Shown: piece by piece, positions 17,087 to 25,817 of the stretch
Numbering within the stretch: position 1 is the first letter of the stretch
Layout: every line of letters starts with the position of its first letter
NCBI GenBank assembly: GCA_016234585.1
Contig: JACRBB010000008.1
Span: 1 to 32,204, forward strand
DNA: 32,204 nucleotides
Source of the DNA: Candidatus Saccharimonadota bacterium
Lineage (GTDB): Bacteria > Patescibacteriota > Saccharimonadia > Saccharimonadales > UBA10212
Direction: 5' to 3'
Program-made: the position numbers and the translations under genes
Notes under the pieces: generated by a model
Told to the model about the DNA's origin: nothing
Database searches by the model: none
The model's input: the letters and a program-made list of their open reading frames with translations, nothing else

Positions 17087-18778
17087 ATGGACGCGGCAGC
17101 CAAACAACAGGTAGTAGAGCGGGTAAAACAAGCCAATAAGATATTGGTGACGGTTAGCACTAATCCATCGGTTGACCAGTTGGCAGCTTGTGTGGGTCTG
17201 ACCCTGCTGCTTAACCGTATGAACAAGCACGCCACGGCGGTCTTTTCGGGTAAAATTCCATCTACCTTAGAGTTTTTGAAGCCCGAAAAAACTATCGAGA
17301 CCAATACCGACAGCCTGCGCGATTTTATAATCAGCCTGGATAAGGCCAAAGCCGATAAACTGCGCTATAAGGTTGAAGACCAGGTGGTGCGTATCTTTAT
17401 AACGCCTTACAGAACATCTTTGAGCGAGAAAGACCTGGTTTTTAGCCAAGGCGACTTTAATGTCGAGGCTGTTATGGCCCTGGGAGTTGCCGATCGCAAC
17501 CAAATAGACGCCGCTATTACCGCGCATGGCCGGATTTTGCACGACGCCACGGTTATTTCTATTAATGCCGGGCAGGGCAACGCCCCGAATATCGGACAGA
17601 TTAACTGGAAAGACCCGGCTGCCAGCAGTTTATCGGAAATGTTGGTCAGTATCTCGGAATCGTTTGGCTCGGGCTTGATAGATAACCAGACTGCCACAGC
17701 CTTTTTAACTGGGATAGTTGCCGAAACCGAGCGGTTTAGAAACCCTAAGACAACTTCCAAAGTTATGACCATGGCCGCCCAGCTGATGGCTGCCGGCGCC
17801 AACCAACAGTTAATTGCTAAAGAATTAGAGACTCCTCCACCTCCGCCGCCACCTCCACCACCGCATACCGCTACTCCGACTACTCCAAAGCCGCCCGAAC
17901 CGCCTAAAAAACCAGAAGGTATCTTGAATGTGTCCCACGAGCCAGCCAAACCGGATAGCCCAGAAGTGGATATAAACCCAAGCGAGATACATATTGACGA
18001 AGAGGGCAATTTAAAAACCAACGATGATCTGAAAGCTGAGGTTGATAGCCTAAAAAACGAACGTGACAAGCAGAAAAGTGACATCGATCTAGAGTCAGCT
18101 CCGCCGCCACCCCCGCCTCCGGTAGCCCAAACACCTCCACCAGCCTATACTCCACCTCTGCCCCCGCCACCCCCGCCTGTCGAACGTGACCCCAGGATTG
18201 CGCCCGACCCAACGGTTATCAAGCCGCTTGATCCTTCAACTTTGCCTTTGCCCGGAGCGCACACTCTGTTGGACCCCACTAATCATCAGCCGTCCATGTC
18301 CACGGCCTTCACGGCTGATACCGAACCTGATTGGCAGGATCCATATAACAGCGCGCCAGCGGATGCCTTGGGTAACTCGGCGGATGTGGCCGGCGCCTTT
18401 GGTCACAGCGCAACGATTCAACCTCCCGGCTCATCGCAGCAATCACCACTCACACCTGGTGTTGATAGTGCCCGCAGCGCCGTAGATAACGCTTTGGCTT
18501 CAACGCCTTTTGATCCGTCGTTCGCCCCGCCGGTAAGTTCATTAAACGCTCAGCCGCTGGGTGCCGATATCCATGCTCCAGGGCAACCATCTCCGGCCGT
18601 GCCTCCGACCAATGAAACGCCCAGCCTGCCTTTGCCTGGCGCTGATATGCCGGGTCCGGCATCCCAGGCCGGCTCTATGCGCGTTGACCCGCCACCGGTG
18701 CCTCCGCCATTTCCACTGACTTCCAATCCGGGGGCAGTCATTCCAGATGCTCCTAAACCACCTCCGCAGCAGCCGTAG
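17087..18778 (+). CDS. DHH/NrnA-like protein with degenerate catalytic motifs and proline-rich C-terminus
   Basis: KILVTVSTNPSVDQLAACVGLTLLL aligns with the HxxPDxDxxxS region. DHHA1-like segment TATAFLTGIVAETERFRNPKTTSKVMTMAAQLMAAGANQQLI. Located directly upstream of truB, a common nrnA-truB order. Confidence 0.65.
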   Translation: MDAAAKQQVVERVKQANKILVTVSTNPSVDQLAACVGLTLLLNRMNKHATAVFSGKIPSTLEFLKPEKTIETNTDSLRDFIISLDKAKADKLRYKVEDQVVRIFITPYRTSLSEKDLVFSQGDFNVEAVMALGVADRNQIDAAITAHGRILHDATVISINAGQGNAPNIGQINWKDPAASSLSEMLVSISESFGSGLIDNQTATAFLTGIVAETERFRNPKTTSKVMTMAAQLMAAGANQQLIAKELETPPPPPPPPPPHTATPTTPKPPEPPKKPEGILNVSHEPAKPDSPEVDINPSEIHIDEEGNLKTNDDLKAEVDSLKNERDKQKSDIDLESAPPPPPPPVAQTPPPAYTPPLPPPPPPVERDPRIAPDPTVIKPLDPSTLPLPGAHTLLDPTNHQPSMSTAFTADTEPDWQDPYNSAPADALGNSADVAGAFGHSATIQPPGSSQQSPLTPGVDSARSAVDNALASTPFDPSFAPPVSSLNAQPLGADIHAPGQPSPAVPPTNETPSLPLPGADMPGPASQAGSMRVDPPPVPPPFPLTSNPGAVIPDAPKPPPQQP

Positions 18779-18793
18779 TCTATACTTCTTCTT

Positions 18794-19633
18794 ATGAATG
18801 GAATTTTGCTGGTTGATAAGCCGGCCGGCTGGACGTCGCACGACGTTGTAGCCAAAGTCCGGGGTATCCTGCATAGACAGGCTAGCAATAGCGATCTTTC
18901 ATCTTCGCATCTGGATGTAGTACAAGGAAGTAGCGAGGAATGGAAAGAGTCGTACAAAGAGGTACGGCGACTGAGTACCGGAGTTACTGACGCCGTAATG
19001 CGTCAGAAGTCTGCCGGTGTGGCCCTGCCTAGGCGGGGACAGCAGGGCAAGACGATGCGAAAGGTGAAAGTGGGGCACACGGGGACATTAGACCCCTTTG
19101 CTACAGGCTTATTGATATTAGTTGTTGGTAGCTACACCAAACGCGCGGCTGAGTTTAGCAAACTAGATAAAACTTATGAAGCGGAAGTAGTTTTGGGAAG
19201 TGTGAGCACGACAGGTGATCCAGAGGGGGAAATTACGAAAAAAAGCGATAAAAAACCTTCTGAAGAGGAAGTTATGGCTGTTTTGGAGCAGTTTAAGGGC
19301 AAATACATGCAAATGCCTCCAAGCTACAGCGCCAAGAAGATAAACGGTCAAAGGGCCTATAAACTGGCCAGGGAAGGTAAAGAAGTAAAACTGGAGCCCG
19401 TTGAAGTAGAAATATACGATATAACAGATGTAGTTTATGACTTTCCCCGCCTGAGTTTCACCGTTTCTGTCAGCAGCGGCACCTATATCCGTACTTTAGC
19501 CGAAGATATCGGCGAAAAACTCGGCACAGGGGCCTACCTATCAGCTCTCCGCCGCACAAAAATAGGTAAATTTGATATAAGTAGCTCGGTAGATGTGAGC
19601 CATGCCTTGGACGCTTACTTGATAAAAGTATAG
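18794..19633 (+). CDS. truB: tRNA pseudouridine(55) synthase with internal insertion
   Basis: NGILLVDKPAGWTSHDVVAKVRG, KVGHTGTLDPFATGLLILVVG, PPSYSAKKINGQRAYKLAREG, SGTYIRTLAEDIGEKLG. Confidence 0.95.
   Translation: MNGILLVDKPAGWTSHDVVAKVRGILHRQASNSDLSSSHLDVVQGSSEEWKESYKEVRRLSTGVTDAVMRQKSAGVALPRRGQQGKTMRKVKVGHTGTLDPFATGLLILVVGSYTKRAAEFSKLDKTYEAEVVLGSVSTTGDPEGEITKKSDKKPSEEEVMAVLEQFKGKYMQMPPSYSAKKINGQRAYKLAREGKEVKLEPVEVEIYDITDVVYDFPRLSFTVSVSSGTYIRTLAEDIGEKLGTGAYLSALRRTKIGKFDISSSVDVSHALDAYLIKV
18914..19064 (+). repeat. Interspersed palindromic repeat, copy 1 (inside truB)
   Basis: GATGTAGTACAAGG...TCGTACAAAGAGGTACGGCGACTGAG...TGACGCCGTAAT...AGCAGGGCAAGACGATGCGAAAGG aligns with copies at 28718 and 29788. 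Confidence 0.75.
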
Positions 19634-19647
19634 TTACGTGATATAAT
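19619..19647 (+). promoter_or_regulatory. Promoter of orphan gene 19691
   Basis: TTGATA-N17-TATAAT overlapping the truB 3' end. Confidence 0.65.
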
Positions 19648-19690
19648 ATACAGGCTCCTTAACAAGACAAGCGAATGGAGGTGGGTTACC

Positions 19691-19981
19691 ATGGAGCGAC
19701 TCACACTGTGTCTGGCCTGCGTAAGGTCGGGCACTCTCAGCGATGATGCACTTGAGATGAACGGTGTCGCACCCGACACGGTGAGACTCTTCACTGACGG
19801 CGAAATCTTTGCCGTTCGAATTGTCCGCCGTATCCCCTGGGGCATCGAGATCGACTGGATCGCGTTCGACGAGGACAGGGACCGAGCAATTCACAAGGTC
19901 TGTCTGCGCTCTCGTCAGCACTCTCCCGGAGAGATTTACCGAGTTCTTGGTATTTCTCGACCGGTTAGCAGAACCAGCTAG
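19691..19981 (+). CDS. Orphan protein with elevated GC content
   Basis: GGAGGT SD, own promoter, GC about 53-60% per line counted. MERLTLCLACVRSGTLSDDALEMNGVAPDTVRLF... Confidence 0.65.
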   Translation: MERLTLCLACVRSGTLSDDALEMNGVAPDTVRLFTDGEIFAVRIVRRIPWGIEIDWIAFDEDRDRAIHKVCLRSRQHSPGEIYRVLGISRPVSRTS

Positions 19982-19983
19982 TT

Positions 19984-20155
19984 TCCTCTAGCACCATCCT
20001 TGCCGTTAGCTTAATCTAACGGCAAAAAACAAAATATTAATATATTTAATATAGCTAGAGGAGACGGCAAGCATACAAATATCACTTGTATGTTTGTTTA
20101 GAACAATTCGCTTGTCGTCTACCTTTAACGCTCAAACCTTGAGCTTTGAAGGTAG
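19984..20155 (+). other. Dense multi-hairpin tract between orphan gene and rpsO promoter
   Basis: TCCTCTAGC/GCTAGAGGA enclosing TTGCCGTTAG/CTAACGGCAA; GACGGCAAGC/GCTTGTCGTC enclosing CATACAA/TTGTATG; CTACCTT/AAGGTAG enclosing GCTCAA/TTGAGC. Confidence 0.7.
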
Positions 20156-20157
20156 GG

Positions 20158-20186
20158 TTGCTAAGGTGTTAATAGTCTGCTATAAT
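20158..20186 (+). promoter_or_regulatory. rpsO promoter
   Basis: TTGCTA-N17-TATAAT. Confidence 0.65.
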
Positions 20187-20197
20187 TGAGGCCAACA

Positions 20198-20464
20198 ATG
20201 ATAACAAGTGAGAAAAAGGCCAAGGTTATCTCTGACCTCGCTGCCCACAAAACCGACACCGGATCGGCTGCCGTACAGGTTGGTATCGCAACCGCCCGTA
20301 TTACAGAGCTGACCGCGCATCTGAAGGTTAATAAGAAAGACTTTGCGGCCCGTAGAGGTTTATTGCAGTTGGTTGGCCAGCGTAAGCGTCATCTTAAGTA
20401 CATCGCCGAGCGTGACGGCGAGGCATATTTGGCTTTGATTAAAAAACTTGGCATCCGAAGGTAG
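20198..20464 (+). CDS. rpsO: Ribosomal protein S15
   Basis: DTGSAAVQVGIATARITELTAHLKVNKKDFAARRGLLQLVGQRKRHLKYI. ATG at 20198 preferred over the TTG at 20186, which overlaps the -10 box. Confidence 0.95.
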   Translation: MITSEKKAKVISDLAAHKTDTGSAAVQVGIATARITELTAHLKVNKKDFAARRGLLQLVGQRKRHLKYIAERDGEAYLALIKKLGIRR

Positions 20465-20470
20465 AAATTA

Positions 20471-20526
20471 GACCTTAGACATTGGACATTAGAGTCTAAT
20501 ATCCAAAATCTAGAATCTAAGTTCTA
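20471..20526. repeat. Imperfect palindrome built of TTAGAC/TCTAAT-type units
   Basis: TTGGACATTAGAGTCTAATATCCAA core (20482-20506) with flanking CTTAGAC / TCTAAG. Confidence 0.6.
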
Positions 20527-20539
20527 GGAACATTAAATA

Positions 20540-20622
20540 GCTGGGTGATAGAGCACAGGTTGTCGCTACGTGTGACTGCTTGGACCTTATCACTCAGCCC
20601 ACCAATTCGCCAGCTGGCGAAT
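20540..20622 (+). promoter_or_regulatory. Structured pnp leader
   Basis: Stem GCTGGGTGATA / TATCACTCAGC, then perfect palindrome ATTCGCCAGCTGGCGAAT. Confidence 0.6.
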
Positions 20623-20651
20623 CAGGCGGGCAAAGAAAGGTGAATAAACAT

Positions 20652-22790
20652 ATGGCCGAGACCATTAACCCATTAGGTAAGAAAATAATCAGCGTGTCCA
20701 CAGATTTCTGTGGCAAAGAGCTGACATTAGAAATAGGTCGCGTTGGTTTTAGAACCAGCGCCTCAGTTTTAGCGCGATACGGCGATACGGTCGTACTGGG
20801 TACGGCTATGATTAGCCCAGAAGCTGTGAACGGCATGGACTATTTCCCATTAAGCATCGATTACGAAGAGAAGTTTTATGCGGCCGGCAAGATTAGCGGC
20901 AGCCGATATATCAAACGCGAGGGCCGGCCCAGCGACGAAGCCGTGCTAATCAGCCGTTTGATTGACCGTCCTATCCGGCCGTTATGGCCCAAGGGCTACA
21001 GGCACGAGGTGCAGGGTGTGGCCTCGGTGCTGAGCCTGGACCCCGATTTTCGTCCGGACTCGATAGCCATGATAGCCATGAGCGCTGCCTTTATGCTGAC
21101 CGGAGTGCCATTTGAGGGCCCGGTGGCCAGTGTCCGGGTAGGCCTGGTAGATGGTAAACCCCAGGCTTTCACTAGCGCCGAATCGCTAGATAGCGGAGAC
21201 TTGGACCTAGTTGTTGCCGGAACTAAAGGCGCCATCATGATGGTAGAAGCCGGCGCCCGTGAGGTTAGTGAGCAACAGATAACCGAAGCCATGGAATACG
21301 CCCATAAAGCCATCCAACCAGCTATCGCTTTGCAGGAAGAACTTGTTAAAAAAGCCGCCCCAACCAAGCAAGAGTACCAGCTTGTTTTGCCCGACGAGGC
21401 AATCATTACCCGGGTAGTCAAATGGCTGGAAGACAAACTGGGCGAGGGCCTACGCGCGCCGTATCCCGAGCGTAACGACCTGGTTAACGAACTTAGGGTA
21501 AAAATGCATGAAGCCTTTGAGAGTGAGCTGGGCGAGGAGTTTTTGGAGAAAAAAGCCGATTACAATGAGGCCTTTGTCATGGCTGTCCACAAAGACGTAC
21601 GAGCCGGAATTATCAAGGATAATGCCCGTCCTGACGGCCGTAAATTTACCGAGATCCGCCCGCTTTCCAGCGAGGTCGGTTTGTTACCAAGGGCCCACGG
21701 GTCCAGCCTGTTTAACCGCGGTATGACCCAGGCCATGAACATTGTGACCTTGGCGTCGCTTTCCTATGTGCAAATGGTTGATACCATGGAGAGAAACGGC
21801 GAACGGCGCTACATGCACCACTATAACGCTCCCGGCTACACAGTCGGCGAGGTCCGCCGTTTGGGATCGCCTGGCCGCCGCGAAATCGGCCACGGTTACT
21901 TGGCGGAGCGGGCGCTTTTGCCAGTTTTGCCCGAAGAAGATGTGTTTCCTTACACTATTCGTTCGGTAACCGAAATCATGAGTCAGAACGGCAGTACCAG
22001 CATGGCAGCGACGTGCTCCAGCTGTTTGGCATTGATGGATGCCGGTGTGCCGCTTAAGGCGCCGGTGAGCGGAATAGCCATGGGCCTTATCATGGAAGAC
22101 GGCAAACCTTACATTTTAAGCGATATAGCCGATGCCGAGGATTTTGCCGGTGATATGGACTTTAAAGTAACCGGCACGGCCAACGGTATTACGGCGTTGC
22201 AGATGGACATGAAGGTCCACGGACTGCCCATCGAAGTATTGGCTAAAGCGCTGGAACAGGGTAAAAAAGGCCGTCTTGAGATTCTTTCGCACATGCTCTC
22301 GGTTATGCCCGAATCAAGAAAAGAAATGAGTCCGTATGCGCCGCGCGTGGAAGCTATCAAAATCAATCCCGAAAAAATCCGTGAAGTTATTGGCAAGGGC
22401 GGTGAAACAATACAGCGAATTACTGCCGAAACCGGTACCGAAATTGACATCAAAGACGATGGCACGATTACTATCGCCAGCCCCGACAAGACCAGTATCA
22501 ATGCGGCAATCGAGTGGATAAACAGCATTACTGCCGAACCGGAAGTTGGCAAGATTTACGAGAACTGCCGAGTGGTCAGCATTTTGGACTTCGGGGCGTT
22601 TGTAGAAATTATGCCCGGCAAAGAAGGTTTGGTGCATGTGTCGGAAATCCGCGAGGAGCGGGTAGAAAAACCCAGCGATGTTTTGAAAGAGGGCGAGAAA
22701 GTAACCGTTAAGTTAGTTGCCATCGATGAGCGGGGCAGATTGCAGCTAAGTATGAAAGCCGCCGCTCGGGAACAAGGCAAGAAAGGCTAG
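20652..22790 (+). CDS. pnp: Polyribonucleotide nucleotidyltransferase
   Basis: RNase PH-type domains, KH segment INPEKIREVIGKGGETIQRITAETG, S1 domain GKIYENCRVVSILDFGAFVEIMPGKEGLVHVSEI. ATG at 20652 with an AAAGGTG SD. Confidence 0.97.
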   Translation: MAETINPLGKKIISVSTDFCGKELTLEIGRVGFRTSASVLARYGDTVVLGTAMISPEAVNGMDYFPLSIDYEEKFYAAGKISGSRYIKREGRPSDEAVLISRLIDRPIRPLWPKGYRHEVQGVASVLSLDPDFRPDSIAMIAMSAAFMLTGVPFEGPVASVRVGLVDGKPQAFTSAESLDSGDLDLVVAGTKGAIMMVEAGAREVSEQQITEAMEYAHKAIQPAIALQEELVKKAAPTKQEYQLVLPDEAIITRVVKWLEDKLGEGLRAPYPERNDLVNELRVKMHEAFESELGEEFLEKKADYNEAFVMAVHKDVRAGIIKDNARPDGRKFTEIRPLSSEVGLLPRAHGSSLFNRGMTQAMNIVTLASLSYVQMVDTMERNGERRYMHHYNAPGYTVGEVRRLGSPGRREIGHGYLAERALLPVLPEEDVFPYTIRSVTEIMSQNGSTSMAATCSSCLALMDAGVPLKAPVSGIAMGLIMEDGKPYILSDIADAEDFAGDMDFKVTGTANGITALQMDMKVHGLPIEVLAKALEQGKKGRLEILSHMLSVMPESRKEMSPYAPRVEAIKINPEKIREVIGKGGETIQRITAETGTEIDIKDDGTITIASPDKTSINAAIEWINSITAEPEVGKIYENCRVVSILDFGAFVEIMPGKEGLVHVSEIREERVEKPSDVLKEGEKVTVKLVAIDERGRLQLSMKAAAREQGKKG

Positions 22791-22794
22791 GCAA

Positions 22795-23013
22795 ATGGCT
22801 AAACGAATCAGCCGGCAGTCACAAGAGCAAAAACTAATGGCCAAGTGGTGGGTACGGATTATTTTGGCGCTGGTTTTCCTTGGTTTGGCTTACGGCTTTG
22901 CGTCCTGGGCGATTGACTCTGGCGCCTGGCTGGCCTACGGATTAGGTTTTTTCTTCATTGGCTGGGCTTTTGTCCAGGTTAAGCAGAGCGTTCGCAGCTT
23001 AATAAACCGATAG
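22795..23013 (+). CDS. Small membrane protein
   Basis: 72 aa with two hydrophobic segments, directly after pnp. Confidence 0.55.
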   Translation: MAKRISRQSQEQKLMAKWWVRIILALVFLGLAYGFASWAIDSGAWLAYGLGFFFIGWAFVQVKQSVRSLINR

Positions 23014-23029
23014 TTTTAAATAAGTTTTT

Positions 23030-23593
23030 ATGAGTAAACAGCAAAGCTTAGACAAAATTAAAGATGATATTATTGCTAAAAATATCTGCCCGGAGTTAGC
23101 GGCTTCGTCCACGCAGCTGGTTTTTGGAGATGGTAACATAGATTCCGAAATAGTTTTCATAGGCGAAGCACCAGGTAAAAACGAGGATTTGCAGGGCTTG
23201 CCGTTCGTAGGTGCCGCTGGCAAGTTCTTAAACGAAATGCTGGAAGGCATCGGTTTGAAGCGCCAGGATGTTTACATCACCAACATCGTTAAGTATCGTC
23301 CGCCAAATAACCGCGACCCACTGCCCGACGAAAAACAAGCCTTCCTGCCATTTTTGCGAGCCCAGCTAGAGGTAATAAAGCCAAAACTAGTAGCGACTTT
23401 AGGTCGCCACAGTATGGATTGCCTCTTGCCGGGGTTACAAATCAGCAAAGTCCACGGTCAGCCAAAAAGGTATAAAGGACAGGTTTACCTGCCTTTGTTC
23501 CATCCGGCAGCCGCTCTCTATAATGGCTCGATGAGGCAGACCCTAATAGATGACTTTGCCAAGATCCCGCGCATATTGGCGCAAATTAAATAA
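23030..23593 (+). CDS. Uracil-DNA glycosylase, family 4-like
   Basis: IVFIGEAPGKNEDLQGLPFVGAAGKFLNEML, VYITNIVKYRPPNNRDPLPDE, LFHPAAALYNGSMRQTLIDDF. Confidence 0.9.
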   Translation: MSKQQSLDKIKDDIIAKNICPELAASSTQLVFGDGNIDSEIVFIGEAPGKNEDLQGLPFVGAAGKFLNEMLEGIGLKRQDVYITNIVKYRPPNNRDPLPDEKQAFLPFLRAQLEVIKPKLVATLGRHSMDCLLPGLQISKVHGQPKRYKGQVYLPLFHPAAALYNGSMRQTLIDDFAKIPRILAQIK

Positions 23594-23640
23594 TGAAATT
23601 CGAATTTATAAAATTCTAAAAGAAAGGAATTAACAAAAAT

Positions 23641-25707
23641 ATGAATCCAAAAAACAACCAACGAAAAAGACTTAACCAACCGGCAAAAAGCCGCAGTTTG
23701 GTCACGGCAACCGGGCGCAATGTCAGCCGCGGCGCGGCTATCCGCGCCCAAAAAAGGACCGTTCAAGACGCTAACCGCGTCGCCAGCCAGTACCTAGACG
23801 CTTCCACAAACGGCGGCGAGAAGTCCCAACCGCGCCGAGCTAACGTAATAGATGATAGCCCGCGCCTAAAAATCACCGGGCTAGGCGGCATGGACGAGGG
23901 TGGCGCAAAGAACATGATGGTCATCGAATACGCTAACGACGCCATTGTTATCGATTGCGGTAACGACTTGGGCATCGATTTGCCCGGCATCAACTACGGT
24001 ATCGCCGATACCGCCTATCTGGACCAGATAAAAAGCAAGATAAAAGCCTTTGTGATTACGCATGGCCACTTAGACCACATGGGCGCTTTGCCACACATTT
24101 TACCTAAGTACAACGTGCCGGTATACGGCAGCCGTTTTACCATCGGCCGGGTAGAGGAAATATTCCAAAACTTTGGCTTGCCGATGCCCGATGGCTTTGA
24201 GCTTAAAACTGTCATCATGAACGAGAATACCCACGAACGTCTTAAGATAGGTGAATTCTTCGTGGAGCTGGTGCGGGTTACGCACTCCATTCCCGGCAGC
24301 ACATCCATAGTCCTTGACACCCCCGTAGGGCGAATCATCAATACTGGTGACTTCCGGCTCGATCCTAACCCACTGGACCATGAGCGAACAGACATTGAAC
24401 GCTTGAAGGAGCTGGGTAAAGAAGGTGTACTGTTGCTAATGAGCGAAAGTACAACCAGCGATCGCCCCGGCCGAACACCTTCCGAAAGTACTATCGAACA
24501 AAGTATTATCGATATTATGGAAGGTGCTGAAGGCCGCATTTTCGTGGCCATGTTCAGCACTAATGTTAATCGTGTCCAAATGATTGTTAATGCTGCAGTT
24601 AAGCACAACCGAAAAATCGCGCTTGATGGCAGAAGTTTGGTTAGCACACTAGAGATGGCAGTTAGAAACGGCTATATGAAGATACCAAAAGGCACCTTTG
24701 TGCCAATCGCCAATGTAGCTAGCATGAATCCGCAAGACGTAGTTGTGGTCTGTACCGGCTCCCAGGCCGAGCCTAATTCGGCACTTCAACGCATGAGTAC
24801 TGGCGAACACAAATACGTTAAGCTCGAAGGCCAGGATACCGTAATTTTGTCGAGTAACCCCATCCCTTATACCGGCAACGACGCATTAGTCCGAACTATG
24901 GTGGATGAATTTATGCGCAAAGGCGTTCATGTTTACCGGCATGAGAGTCATGAGGTTGATAAATGCGGCCCACTGCACGTTAGTGGACATGCAAGCATGG
25001 ACGAATATGCCGAAATGATGGAGATGACCAAACCTAAGTTCTTTATGCCTATTTACGGTGATTACACCGCTAAGAAATATCATATAGACTTAGCGGTAGA
25101 GCAAGGCATTCCACGCAAAAACACCATCAATGCCAGCAACGGCGAAATCGTTGCTGTTAGCAAAGATAAGATCGAAGTTGTTGGTGAAGCGCCAAGAGGT
25201 ACGATTTTAGTAGATCAAACCGGCGCCATTGTTTCCAGTATCGTGGTCAAAGACCGAGTGCTGCTAGCCGAAGAAGGTCTAGTGGCCGTGGTTCTGACAA
25301 TCGATAAAAGAACCGGCCAATTACTTACCAGCCCCGATATCATCAGCCGCGGCTTTATTTACATGAAAGACAGCGAGGAGCTGATGAACGCCTTTCGGGC
25401 GGAACTACGCCGGGCCACATCCCAACGTTTCAAGCGTGTCGATTTGGACCGCTTCAAGGCCGAGCTTAAAGATTACGTCACCCATTTTCTGTATGAGCAG
25501 ACCCAGCACAGTCCTATCGTCATTCCGGTAGTGAACGTTGTTGGCGGACGGACAGAAAAGCCTAACGGTAACGGTCCAGACAAGCAGGTTAACAAACAAG
25601 TAGGCAACGAAGTAGTGAAAACACCCGAGCAGGTCGCGCTTGAACAGCAACGCCGCTTTGCCCAGATGCGCCAACGCCTTCTAAACCAAGACGCCCGCGT
25701 AGACTAA
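23641..25707 (+). CDS. rnj: Ribonuclease J
   Basis: FVITHGHLDHMGALPHIL, INTGDFRLDPNP, VSGHASMDEYAEMM, MPIYGDYTAKKYHIDLA. Confidence 0.95.
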   Translation: MNPKNNQRKRLNQPAKSRSLVTATGRNVSRGAAIRAQKRTVQDANRVASQYLDASTNGGEKSQPRRANVIDDSPRLKITGLGGMDEGGAKNMMVIEYANDAIVIDCGNDLGIDLPGINYGIADTAYLDQIKSKIKAFVITHGHLDHMGALPHILPKYNVPVYGSRFTIGRVEEIFQNFGLPMPDGFELKTVIMNENTHERLKIGEFFVELVRVTHSIPGSTSIVLDTPVGRIINTGDFRLDPNPLDHERTDIERLKELGKEGVLLLMSESTTSDRPGRTPSESTIEQSIIDIMEGAEGRIFVAMFSTNVNRVQMIVNAAVKHNRKIALDGRSLVSTLEMAVRNGYMKIPKGTFVPIANVASMNPQDVVVVCTGSQAEPNSALQRMSTGEHKYVKLEGQDTVILSSNPIPYTGNDALVRTMVDEFMRKGVHVYRHESHEVDKCGPLHVSGHASMDEYAEMMEMTKPKFFMPIYGDYTAKKYHIDLAVEQGIPRKNTINASNGEIVAVSKDKIEVVGEAPRGTILVDQTGAIVSSIVVKDRVLLAEEGLVAVVLTIDKRTGQLLTSPDIISRGFIYMKDSEELMNAFRAELRRATSQRFKRVDLDRFKAELKDYVTHFLYEQTQHSPIVIPVVNVVGGRTEKPNGNGPDKQVNKQVGNEVVKTPEQVALEQQRRFAQMRQRLLNQDARVD

Positions 25708-25738
25708 AGTCTTAACAGGGACTAGTTACCAGAATTGA

Positions 25739-25768
25739 TTGACAAGCAAAGCATAAACATGTTATAAT
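25739..25768 (+). promoter_or_regulatory. Consensus sigma70-type promoter upstream of ftsK
   Basis: TTGACA-N18-TATAAT, followed by hairpin CATTACC-ATCTG-GGTAATG. Confidence 0.8.
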
Positions 25769-25817
25769 TACAACATTACCATCTGGGTAATGCTTAAGAT
25801 ATACTGTTAATCATAAT

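Noticed and set aside
17838-17865. CCNCCN tandem repeat considered as a CRISPR or microsatellite
   Set aside because: It is in-frame proline coding; no spacer-repeat structure. No CRISPR array seen in the window.
17407-18084. 225-aa minus-strand ORF with a poly-Gly run
   Set aside because: Antisense of the proline-coding repeat in the DHH-like gene.
24015-24647. 210-aa minus-strand ORF
   Set aside because: Antisense to well-supported RNase J coding sequence.
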